DNA of 64,000 nt from Selaginella tamariscina (Eukaryota > Streptophyta > Lycopodiopsida > Selaginellales > Selaginellaceae): positions 1,052,519 through 1,116,518 of the forward strand of contig PUQB01000012.1 in NCBI GenBank assembly GCA_003024785.1. The letters are read 5' to 3'. Shown in pieces: positions 33,249 to 43,269 of the stretch (the first letter of the stretch is position 1; every line of letters starts with the position of its first letter). The notes beneath the pieces were generated by a model, which saw nothing but the letters and a program-made list of their open reading frames with translations, was not told the DNA's origin and did not search any database. Position numbers and translations under genes: made by a program.

Positions 33249-33462
33249 TGTTAGGCACCACTACGTACAATCTAGAGACCCTCACAAGACCACCCGACCT
33301 CCCCCGAACTGTCTCTAGTCTCCACACGCTGCTCTCCCATAAAGGCTTCCAATAATAATGTGCCCTTAATTCTCCCTTAGATCTAGGTATAGCTCCTTCG
33401 GAATATTCTAGATTATACCTTTCTGGGGAATATTCTTTAATTCGTTATATGGGTCATAACAG
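33249..33462 (-). repeat. G1 5' LTR
   Basis: 214 bp. It ends CATAACA, followed directly by the GTGAC target copy and the P450 coding sequence. Confidence 0.93.
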
Positions 33463-33772
33463 TGACCATGGTCTCAGGCCTGGATGGAAACACGTTACCA
33501 TGTGTACGCAATATCTCTTTTGCCATAGCTGGTGAGGAAACAACAGTAGTGTTTACTGCTCCAAGCTTGAGAAACATGAGATGCAAACCATGTTTCATAT
33601 AGAGTTGAAACAGTGATTGGTGCAGGCATTTACCTATCAAGTACATATGCCCAATGATAGGGATACAAGGAGCAGGGGAAGGTGGTAATTTTCTATATCT
33701 TCTCACAAAGAATGTAAAACGAACTAGCGCTAACGAAAAGATGCAAATGCAAGCAAACACAATATAACCCAT
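33463..33772 (-). pseudogene. Cytochrome P450 (A-type), 5' part of the interrupted gene
   Basis: ATG at 33772 opens MGYIVFACICIFSLALVRFT, a membrane anchor. It is followed by a basic stretch and the proline-rich hinge KLPPSPAPCIPIIGH typical of microsomal plant P450s. The frame continues through LYMKHGLHLMFLKLGAV and AMAKEILRTHGNVFPSRPET, then is cut at Met-Val-Thr by the G1 element. The first ~103 residues are open without frameshift, unlike the 3' part. The wording is nearest to clan-71 families such as CYP93 or CYP750, but I cannot assign one. It lies 667 bp from the O-methyltransferase on the same strand, an arrangement seen in specialised-metabolism gene pairs. Confidence 0.88.
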
Positions 33773-34439
33773 TTTTGTTGCTAAATTCCTGGCAAGATTA
33801 GAAAGGATACTACATATATATGTATATATTGAAGATGATACGTAGACGTATGGAGTATGAACGGTGATTAATGGATTTCATTGACTTTTTATTATACCAA
33901 TATTGACTCTACTATGACTGTAGAATATTTAAACACTTAATACTTAACATGGAGGGTGTCGTATCGCATACAACCACTTATATTAATGTTGGATTTTCTT
34001 GACAGTCAAATCTCAGCAGCTAAGAGAGAGGGTGGCCCCTGCATACAGAGCTTCCCATGGCCTTTCCCACAACTCTATAGATATTAATTTCAACTTCAAT
34101 GAGTTCTCTTCAAACCTCATGTAAGGTTAAAGGTAAAATCTTCACTCTACTTTTTGTCACACACACACGAGATATATTCTCTGTATAAATATTTAGCAAA
34201 ATGTATTGTATTTTAAGGTAATTGAGGCAGAAGAATCTTCTCTTTTTATCTATCTTTAAAATAAAAAAAGAGATTATCTTATAAAATCGTTAGAATTCTT
34301 ATATCGTCAGACACACACACAGAGATATATATTGATAAAATAGAAAATAATAATATTAAAAAATCTCAATTTTTATGGTAATTTGAATGGATGAGGGAAG
34401 TTATCAATTAATCTTTTATGGGAAACAAAACTGATTTTT
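33773..34439. other. Spacer between P450 start and O-methyltransferase end
   Basis: Presumed P450 promoter and O-methyltransferase 3' flank. A few AT-rich TATA-like runs (near 33815) lie upstream of the P450 ATG, with CA microsatellites at 34159 and 34310. No gene. Confidence 0.5.
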
Positions 34440-34978
34440 TTATTTCTTGAAGGCCTCAATAATGCTAAGAGCAAGCACCATATTATGAACTTTAATAACC
34501 GGAAAGCCTGCTTGATTAAGAAGACAATACCATTCCTCTCTTGTTCTTTCTTTACCACCATCTGTGTGAGCAATCATCACTAAATCCGCTGTGTATGCCA
34601 TCGGATGTCCTCCGTCAAGAACTCCCTCCACAATTATTAAACTTCCCATCCTCGGGTAGAGACTTGTAACAGTTGCTCAATATCTTCATGCACTTTTCAT
34701 CATTCCAGTCGTGTAGAATCATCTGTATAATCCATATTCAGCATCATGTTCTTCTCACAACAAGCATATTGAATGTTCCCCACCCCATAACCTACTCACA
34801 TGCACACACACACACACAACACACACACGTCATATGCACTTCTAACACATAGCATACACATCACATGCATACACAAATGAACTTACTTTCATAAATATGG
34901 CATCCCCATTTGGAACAGCTTCAAACATATCTCCACCCACATGCTTAACCCCTGCAGGTAAAACAAAATGTGTTGCTT

Positions 34979-35037
<59 letters not shown>

Positions 35038-35785
35038 TATATATAGAGTTTTACCTGGATAATCTGGAGCCCTAGCAACAACATGTGGAAGATCAAAGTT
35101 AATCCCTTTAATACGTGGGTAAGCAGCAACAATCTTAGAGAGGACAAGCCCAAGTCCACCACCAACATCGACCAGGGTTTGAATGTTCTCAAAGACCTCC
35201 TTGTACTTAACAATACTGGATGCCCAGGTATTGCTCGCAGACACCATAGCTTCGTTAAACAGATTGTTAAACTGGGAGTTTTCACTTGCAAACCGCCAGA
35301 CGTCTTTACCGTTTGCCCTCGTGAATGCGTCTGTATCTTTCTCATCTAGCACGCACTCATGGAAATGATGCCACGGGGCCTGGAATGATTTGTCGAGCTG
35401 CATAAGAAGAAGAGGGGAGATACTCATGTCCGTTCGCACGAGCCACTTTGATACCCTGGTAAGCCCGTACCGGGGCTCGGTTCTCCCAGATTCCGGAATC
35501 GACACTTCCTCCTGCCGGAATATCCCGTACTGTACCAGGAATCTAAGGATGCGGAAACAGGACGTTCTTGTTCTTAGCAGAGATTGCTTCGGAAATCTCC
35601 TCCAGACTCAACAATGCATCTGGACCCTTGGTTGCTATGGCATCTGGGATGCCCAGTAAGACTGCCGCCTTGATCGCCATTGGCTTGGCAAATGCAAAAG
35701 TGCATTCCGTTATCTCTGCAATGCCCTGTAAATCATCTTCATTGTCGAGTGAAACTATGGATCTTGAGGGAGGAGACATTTGCAT
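34440..35785 (-). pseudogene. Plant COMT-type O-methyltransferase, two frameshifts
   Basis: Three exons on the minus strand: 35785-35055, 34951-34887 and 34722-34440, with GT-AG introns (GTAAAA...CTGCAG and GTAAGT...TACAG). Exon 1 gives the N-terminal dimerisation region (AFAKPMAIKAAVLLGIPDAI), APWHHFHECVLDE and the SAM loop LVDVGGGLGLVLSKIV, then F-D-L-P-H-V-V. Exon 2 is GVKHVGGDMFEAVPNGDAIF. Exon 3 has [10 protein letters not shown] with the catalytic His, and the C-terminus AYTADLVMIAHTDGGKERT to KK. The length (~355 residues) fits class II plant OMTs that methylate caffeic acid, flavonoids or alkaloids. One-base frameshifts occur near 35560 and 34650. These are decay or homopolymer errors; all key residues survive. 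Confidence 0.88.
34983..35046. repeat. (CT)n(AT)n microsatellite in O-methyltransferase intron 1
   Basis: A CT run of about 40 bp is followed by TATATATATATATTATATATA, wholly inside the 103-bp intron. The intron is short and almost entirely microsatellite. Confidence 0.85.
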
Positions 35786-35793
35786 AAAACGAA

Positions 35794-35824
<31 letters not shown>

Positions 35825-36230
35825 CTCTCCTCTCTCTATTTATTTATACAGATAAACCGACTCGTCCAACATTACTTACCTTTCAAACACACATTCTTTG
35901 ATCAACTTCTGTGGTCAATAAGAGCGGCCGGGTCCTTAAACAAACAAAACGAAACAAATTCGACCACACACACACACACACAGATATATATATATATATA
36001 TATGTATGTATCTTTTGTTTATAAGCAATTCGACTGATGTAGTTGTAATAAACTTGCATATAAATAATAAAATAATGTAATATTAAAAATGTTAAAATAT
36101 TATAGATACATACATACATATATATATATACATAGGTATATATGTATGTACATGTACATATAATTTGTTTCGAATATGTATGTACATGTACAATGTGTGT
36201 GTGTGTGTGTGTGTACATTATTATAATTTA
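35786..36230. repeat. CT-, CA- and AT-rich microsatellites upstream of the O-methyltransferase
   Basis: A CT-rich run at 35792-35838 sits in the presumed 5' UTR just above the ATG, the position of CT-rich initiators in plant promoters. CA and TA runs follow at 35965-36005 and 36118-36130, and a GT run at 36194-36214. Confidence 0.75.
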
Positions 36231-37228
36231 TATATTCACTTTTAAATTATATCAAAGAGATCTTAAACAAGTAGATGAGAATATTGCTATATAATGTCCT
36301 CTGCACGCATCACACATCCACACAAACATGCACGGGGAATCTTCCCATCACCGATATCTTTCATGTACACACACACACACATGTGTGTGTGTGTGCATAA
36401 CTTTAAGAATATAACACAATATTATTGATAATATATAGCATTTACATAGTAAGTAATTTAGAAGTAAAGCACGTACATGTATGTCTTCATGGATACATAG
36501 AAACAAATACTAACTGCAAATTGTGTACTTAAAAGGCTTTCTTAAAATTACATGAGTTCGAGTGTTCGTGTGTGTGTGTGCATATGATTAAGACCGATTT
36601 TTTCTCAGGAAGTTCACGATTGAACCGTTATCATTATTATCATCATCACTATTGTTATTGGGGATAGAGTGCCTAAACCAAGTTAACATATCTCTCTCTC
36701 TATATAAATAAATAAATATATATATATATATATATATAAAATGATTGTAAAATCACACATAGTATATAATAATATATAAATGTATATAATTTTTTTAATA
36801 AATATTATTTTATATTTAATAAGTATATTATATTTTAAAACGAGTGTGAAACATGAAGCATAGAGCAAGCTTGTTTAAATTATTAAGTATCCTTTTACCC
36901 TATCTTTATGTTTTAATTTGAGATAACAACCAAACATGTTTGTAAATAATTCCGAATGTTCTCGAACTGCATCCTTGTTCAGAACGTTCGATAGTTCGGT
37001 TACTACTATGTCCATTAGTAGAGCATTTTTTATTTTGAGGATATTCTTGCTCCCACAGAGTGTCTCTGGATGTCTTCCGTGGCCTCACCATTGCGGTACA
37101 TTCACCTAAAACCTAGCTTTTTTTTTTGCTTAATAATCACTAATTATTAAACTGACTTGTGTGTGTGCGCGCACGCGTGGGGGTGTTTGATATATACATA
37201 CATATATGTGCTTGGACAGGTTATATAC
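36231..37228. other. AT-rich spacer, no supported gene
   Basis: GT/CA microsatellites lie at 36369-36395 and 36568-36580 and an AT run at 36715-36738. A 61-residue minus-strand frame at 36906-37091 (MVRPRKTSRDTLWEQEYPQN) has non-random composition, but I see no family for it. Confidence 0.4.
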
Positions 37229-37400
37229 ACATGGTAACTAAAATGGGCATGTTTATAATTCCATTTTTTTTTAATAATTAGTAATTTTAATTATTTAATT
37301 AGCATTTTTTAATATTTAAGAAATATTTTTTAAAATAATATATATTAAAGAAATTGTTTTAGAATGTCTATTTAAAAATAAAATATTTTTTGTAATTGAC
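37229..37400. mobile_element. One-ended relative of the 651-bp MITE
   Basis: GGTAACTAAAATGGGCATG and the following TTAATAATTAGTAATTTTAA stretch match 661-720 closely. No opposite inverted repeat is evident downstream. Confidence 0.5.
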
Positions 37401-38081
37401 TCTATAATAAATTATAGCATTGGTGAACAAAAATTAATAATATTCTAAAAGTAGAAGGTATTAAGTTATATAATATATTATATTTAAGATTGTATGGGCA
37501 TAATAAAAAGTTATTAAAGAGCATGAGAGGTACATTATATAAATATTTATGTTGTTATTAAAATATTAATATTTAAATATAATATTAATTAAAAATTTAT
37601 AATAGTAATAATATTTATATACAAAATCTTATATGGTGAATCTTCCATTTCTTTTTATAAATTTATATAGTTAAAGAAACAATTTGGTATTATTATTAAA
37701 GAGCTGATTATAATTATGAATATTAAATATATTTATTTTGTTGCCTTTTTTGTGGTTTGAATTATGTAACTTTTACCATATTATTTTTGTGATGATTTCA
37801 GGTGTGTTAATAATTTGACCCAGATTATATAACACATATGGAGTAATAAGAACGATCATTAGTTTTTTAAAATCCTTGTAACAATCAAAGTATGGTTTAG
37901 GTTTTGGTTTTTTATTTAATAAAGTGTGGGGTTTGCACTTCCACATCACGATGACTTCTATATTGTTTACATTTATTGATGTTGTTTCAATCTCCTTCTG
38001 CCACCTTGTTTTAAGCCAAAAAGGGTGTTATAATTTTGTAACTTGTGATAATAGGCCCTTTAACTCTCAAATAATAGTCTC
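37401..38081. other. AT-rich spacer, no gene seen
   Basis: Poly-A/T-rich DNA without coding signals. It is the 3' flank of the inverted transposase-like gene. Confidence 0.5.
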
Positions 38082-40528
38082 TTAATAGTTAACCACATAC
38101 TTATGTAATTCTGAATAACCAATCATCTTATCAGAATTCTTTACTATTGATTTTGAAACCCATGTCACATACTTTTTGATACCATCAATAATAAACTCTT
38201 GTTTCTTGAGTTGGGCACTCAATGGAATAGGGTCTAGGAGAAGTGATTTTCCATCTTTTCCACTTTTGAAGAGCATTAAGCCCTTATTGTAATCACTCAT
38301 GTTCTGATGGCTGTAACTTGTACTACATTAGGTATACCATCTCTTGTAAAGAAGAAAAATTGTAGTGGCACAAGGTGATTAGTTAAAGAATTGCTCCCCT
38401 CTTTAATATACTCATTGAAAAACTTTTTAAAGTCTGGCACCTCAATCACAAGCAAAGAACAACTTTTTTTGAAGATATAATTTTTCAAAAAGATTCATCA
38501 TATGTGATAAGGTAAGTGCACTTGTCCATTTTGTAGAGTTGGAAACCTTGCTAAAAATGCATCAATATCTTCATGAGTGTGACAAACCATAAGGAAACTG
38601 TGTGTGATTATCTCAAATACACCTTTGGCAACAAGCATTGACAAGTATGTTAGTATGCATCTAAAAATAAAAGTATGAACCCTTAATTAAAAGGATTTAC
38701 TTATTTTTGTTCTTACTTGCACAATTATCCATTTATAAAAGGAAATGACGAGGCTATATGTTTTTTGTGCAGCCTGCTGATAGTGCCTCTCATATTCCCA
38801 AGTAGCCTCAAGTGCAGAATGTTTCATGAGAGCATTATGTAAAGGTTGAAGGTGTTGTTTCTTCACTTTAGATCACTGATAGGACTTGTTGTGAGTGGGC
38901 TTCAAGGTTTCTGAAACACATGGCTAACGACCCAATAGTGAAATTGGAGTCGCTAGACCAATGTGGAAGTGAAAAGTGTCCATATGATCACAACCGTGTC
39001 CATGTGTTAGCACACATGTCAATGAAATCAAGTTTCATGACATTTCCAAGGCACTTTGGTGTTGCAAAGCTTTGGAATGCTGGTCTTTGAATGATCCATC
39101 TTGTCATGGATCAAGCACAGTATTCTGATGGGCGTGACACAGAAAGCATGCGGTGTGCATAGTACTGAGACCGGCAAGTTTGTTGTGCAATCATGTGGTC
39201 CATCTTCTTTTGAATGGCAGTGATCTCCACCAAGGTTTTTGCACAAGCCTCTGCAGCCTTCAATGATGTACAAGTGTCACACTTGGAAAAGCTAGAGTGT
39301 TTTGCAATCTCCACATCCTTAAACTAAGTATTCATATGTTGTTGAAGATACCAATGCAGATTGTTTGGAACCCTATCAAACAAGGCACTTGTTGACATGT
39401 TCACATAGCTTCAATTGAAGGCAAAACCTTGAGATTTTTCTTGACCCTTGCTTTTTGATATGGCATTTCTGAGGCATCCTATTTGCATTTGCTCCACAAA
39501 ATCTTTGAGTATCTTTATGGCTGTCATAATGTGAGAGCGGGTTTTGACCATGCGAGTGTTCTTAAGTATGAGGTGCGTGCTCCATCTATCCACTCATCCC
39601 TTCAGTAGTAGAACGTGGTCTTCGGAATTCCGTATATAGTGTACCAAGCTTTGAAGTAGATGTTTACCTTATTAAATCATGGATGTATTTTGATAACCTG
39701 TGTCCAAGGCCATTCCATTAATACACCTAGTTAGTGCAGCATATACAAACTCATGCCTTTGCTTTTGGGTGAGCTTACAAAAGGCATGTTTACATTGGAT
39801 AATTTCATTCCGATTCATCATCTAGTAGCACTTCTTCTTGTAGAAATCAATTGTGGAAATGCTAGCAACGCTTGCTAAAGATGTGGGATCCATCTTGACC
39901 TCTTGCCAGAACTTGTTGGGGTCAATTTGCAGCCCATGAATCTTCTTTTCCTTACTATAGAACCAATGCAAGAAACCTCTTCAAACATGAGTTGCTCTTC
40001 TGGGTTGTTATTATTGAAATTCAACCATAGATATGTTGAATCATCTAGCCATTTTAATTTAGATGTTTGCCACCTCATGAGGGATCTAGGATGCAATGTG
40101 TCATTTGGTGAAACTCTATCACAACTACATTTACGAAGTAAGCCCCTAGTTTCTCTTCTAATACAATTTCCATTGAATTAACAATTGAGATAATGCCCCT
40201 CCTAACCTTGGTCTATGAAGAAAGAGAATCATTTCATCTCTCATAGTAGGCAAGCCATCATCTTGTGAACTCATACTATATTTATTTGTGACTTTGCATT
40301 GTATGTGTCAATCTTGACTTCATTCACATTCCACAATATAAGAGAACCCTCTTCAAATTCCATTTCAGGAACTTCAACGTGTTTATTAATGGTGTTCACC
40401 CAAATGTACATACAAGACCCTTGGGCAATATTATAACATAACGCATTATCATCTCGAACTTTCATGGTTCCAGTATCAATTGTCACATTGTTCTAGAGAA
40501 GATATATTTTATCTCCAGTATTAAACAT
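38082..40528 (-). pseudogene. Transposase-like gene, HTHEDIDA (DUF7869-type) family, copy 2
   Basis: Homologous throughout to 19725-21735 but inverted, and it supplies the missing C-terminus. ATG 40528 opens M-F-N-T-G-D-K and the CACTA-associated-like domain (ALCYNIAQGSCMYIWVNTIN). Later come AKHSSFSKCDTCTSLKAAEA, CLIHDKMDHSKTSIPK, M-D-N-C-A-S-K-N-K-N near 38730 and YLSMLVAKGVFE. SFLMVCHTHEDIDAF lies near 38590, and FNEYIKEGSNSLTNHLVPLQ runs to a stop at 38082 after ELHKYVVNY. The Asp, Asp and Glu/Asp clusters fit an RNase H-fold transposase. Numerous stops and frameshifts, plus C-to-T drift, make it clearly dead and older than copy 1. Confidence 0.78.
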
Positions 40529-40674
40529 ATTGAGCTGCACATATATATTTGTGTCATTTATAATATTTTTTTTATGCAATATGCAATAAAATCTGAATTG
40601 AAGGTGCTTAATTTATATGCGTGTGTAATAACATATAATTATGTATAGGGGTAGATTCTCATGCTTGCTTAATA

Positions 40675-41220
40675 CAAGTGGTGGCGGGATTAACCACCAC
40701 CCTTCTTCACATCTTACATTGGTGGGCATGACAACTTTCGCGACGTGGAAGAGGTGGCATGATTAATCCCACTAATGCTTTCTCGCCTCCTACAATTGTG
40801 GGTGGGATTAATCCCACCCACCATTTTAGGAGGTAGAGAAGCATTGGCGGATTAATTCATTTTCTAAATGGTGGGCGTGATTATATATTGGCTTATTATG
40901 ATGTATCATTTGGTAGGGTTTATAAATTCATTAGGATTACACTAGAATTCGTTAAGGATTTATCCCATTCACACATCTCCTTTACTTAGAATTCTCAATT
41001 AACCAAGATCTTAAAAAGTTCTTAATGGGGTGGCGGGATTAATCCCGTCAATGCTTTCATGTCTCTTAGAATGGTGGGCAACAACTCTCTAAAATGGGAA
41101 AGGGGTGGCAAGATTAATCCTGCCACCCCTTCTATGTTTTAGAGAGTTGTGAGTGGGATTAATCTTGCCCACATTTTAGGAGGCGAGGAAGCATTAGTCG
41201 GATTAATCCCGCCACCCCAT
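40675..41220. repeat. Palindrome array 4, decayed at CpG
   Basis: About ten units of the same palindrome, now mostly GGTGGGATTAATCCCACC-like or worse. At 40801-40820 GGGTGGGATTAATCCCACCC keeps perfect symmetry with both CpGs converted to TpG/CpA. The array lies 5' of the inverted transposase-like gene, as array 3 does for copy 1. Confidence 0.88.
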
Positions 41221-41535
41221 TGTCATCTAACTAAAAATTCTAAGTAAAGGGATATACGAACGGGATAATCCTTAATGAATTCTGCAATTCTAATGAACTC
41301 CTAAACCGTATAAGTACTATGCATTTATAGAGAGAATGTAAATTTGTTTATGTAAACCTTAAGTTTTGAGAGAGTGTAAGCGAGTGAGTCTTTATAAGTA
41401 GTTTTAAATTTGTTTATAATACTTGTAAACAGCACATGTGGCACTGTGCTTTTTTATAAACGATAGCACCTAATTTAATATCTTCAGATCTCCTCTTTAG
41501 AAAAAAGGAGATCAGATAGAAAATGATATTTTGAC
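41221..41535 (-). promoter_or_regulatory. Leader of inverted transposase-like gene, copy 2
   Basis: On the minus strand the stretch GAGATCTGAAGATATTAAAT to TGCTGTTTACAAGTATTATA matches 18480-18590. The match stops near 41530, where gypsy family A/B sequence begins, so the transposon's outer end has been cut off or overrun. Confidence 0.55.
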
Positions 41536-41539
41536 TCTT

Positions 41540-42934
41540 CTTCATACTCGCCCTCCATTTCCTCCTTGTCTAGCCCGATAGGTTGTCTAGATACCTCTGA
41601 TGGGAATTCCAACAGTAACGGGGGTCCCACTGCCAGAGGTACCGCTCGTATGGGTTTTGTCGTATGGTGCCTAGGTGGTTCTTGGTTAGGAGAGGGGTTG
41701 TCCCTTGCTTGCTTCTCTAATGACTCTAGGGTTCTAGCTGTTCCCTTAGGTTGCCGTAACTTGTTTTGCTCTGCTCTCCCTCCCTTGTCTAAGGTTGTGC
41801 TGGTATCAAAGTCGTAGTTCGGCCAATCACATTGGCGGTCATGATATTGATATGGCCGGCCATGGAAAGCTTCCGCTCGGACCTGATTCGAACTCCGTAT
41901 ATTCCGTTGGTTAGAGTCAGAACCAAGTATTGCTTAAGGCAGTCTACCCAGTTCACTGCAACTCCTTCTTAGGCCTTGCAAAGGCCATTTGCCAATTGCC
42001 TAGTGATTTGTCTCCTCGTAATTCTTGTGAACAAGAAGGCTACCAGTGCTACAAACTCGGCTACTTCCTCTCTCTCATGTATGCCCCATAACGCCTCGTT
42101 CTCTATGGTGGTGAACCTCTATGGCTCCGTTTCCAATAATTCTCCTACTGCGAGGCCATCCTCTGGTAGTCAAAATATCGTCGCTAGCTCATTGAACATT
42201 ATGTAGAAGGTTGTGCTTCCTCCTAAGCCGAATCGGATCCCTCTCCACCTAGTTTGGCTAATCACCAATTCTGTGGATTGGATGAACTACCTAGCTCTCT
42301 TGGTGAATCCTAGCTTCTCCACTTCTCCCCATGGAAGGTTGAAGAATTCGTCCAGGCACAACTGTCTCTTGACCCGCCGAACATCAGGTTAACCGATCAA
42401 CTCTTTGAACCTGGAATACCTCGTGGATGATACTGGCCTATTCCACTTCATCCAATATGTTGTCATGGTGGTTGAAGTATTGCACTATATATCTCCTTCC
42501 TGGGTATTGCCAACGTGGCAGTCCTCACAACGTCCTTTGAGGTGACTGGCGCAACTATCCCTACGCCTAGATACGCAATGATGGCACCGCCCGACCATCA
42601 TTGTCTTTGTAGTACGTGCCTCGCGTGTGCGGTCCATCCTTATGGGCCATGTGACCCTGTGAGCTGGTCACACGTGTGTTTGGAAGTCGTCCTCCGACCG
42701 TGCCATCCTTCTTACTGCACTTCCTTGGGGTTTCTCTACCACGATGGCTACTTTTCCTCGGGGTTTTGGTTTGAACTTCGTTTGGGTGGATGTTCGGCTC
42801 CACGTGGTTACTGTCGACTATCTATCATTGCTTGTCCATCATTACCACTCATTTTGACCTTGATAGTGTCTGGTGAAGCCCACTTTGGTCTTAACTGTAG
42901 GGCCTTTCCAGTTTGTCCCTCCTCACTGAGGCCT
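41540..42934 (-). pseudogene. Gypsy family A 3' fragment: post-integrase extra ORF
   Basis: On the minus strand, LPWGEVEKLGFTKRARQFIQ and RGIRFGLGGSTTFYI (42400-42200) are homologous to the extra ORF of element B at 45020-44660. Downstream DNA to ~42930 matches B at 45180-45400. It is therefore the 3' end of a second family member. Its pol is not present between here and element B. It may belong with the gag/LTR fragment at 58452-61015, but that link is inferred. Confidence 0.55.
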
Positions 42935-43269
42935 CCCCACTAGTCCCACGCGTTCCACCCTTGGGGCTTTGCGCCTCACTTTTATCAGGGATTGTCCCAA
43001 CAAGTGGCGCCTTCCCATTGGTCTGGCGCCTGGTGACAGAGTCCTACCTGTCACATTTATGCGCCTCCCCATGTGTGTTGTCCTTCGTATCCTGGGTAGT
43101 TGGTCCGGACGATCAGATCTACGCCTGGTTATGTTGCCATCTGACATCGGTCGCTATCAGTTCGTACTTGAAGTACCTCCCTCATCTGGCGCTTTGTTTT
43201 GTCACTCGTCCGCGCTGGTGGACGTCCCAGCCGGTTGGCCATGTGACGGTGTCGGACCACCATCAACCA
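42935..43269 (-). repeat. Element B 3' LTR, truncated
   Basis: The stretch from AAGTGGCGCCTTCCCATTGG to CCACCATCAACCA matches the right-hand LTR (58185-58451). A ~48-bp insertion relative to that LTR lies at 42945-42990. Left of ~42935 the two differ completely. Confidence 0.65.

Larger units (their letters stand above)
28633..33462 (-). mobile_element. Complete Ty3/gypsy LTR retrotransposon (G1) inserted in the P450
   Basis: The LTRs at 28633-28845 and 33249-33462 start TGTTAGGCACC and end GGTCATAACA. A perfect 5-bp target duplication, GTGAC, flanks the element (28628-28632 and 33463-33467). Transcription is on the minus strand. Next to the right-hand LTR the minus strand reads TTTGGTATCGGAGGCAAGGT, close to the initiator-Met tRNA primer-binding site. 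Next to the left-hand LTR is a purine-rich AATGGAGGGAGGAT polypurine tract. Gag, protease, RT, RNase H and integrase are all present in order, but in several frames. The 4.83-kb size and ~214-bp LTRs are small for a plant gypsy. No chromodomain could be seen after integrase. Confidence 0.95.
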
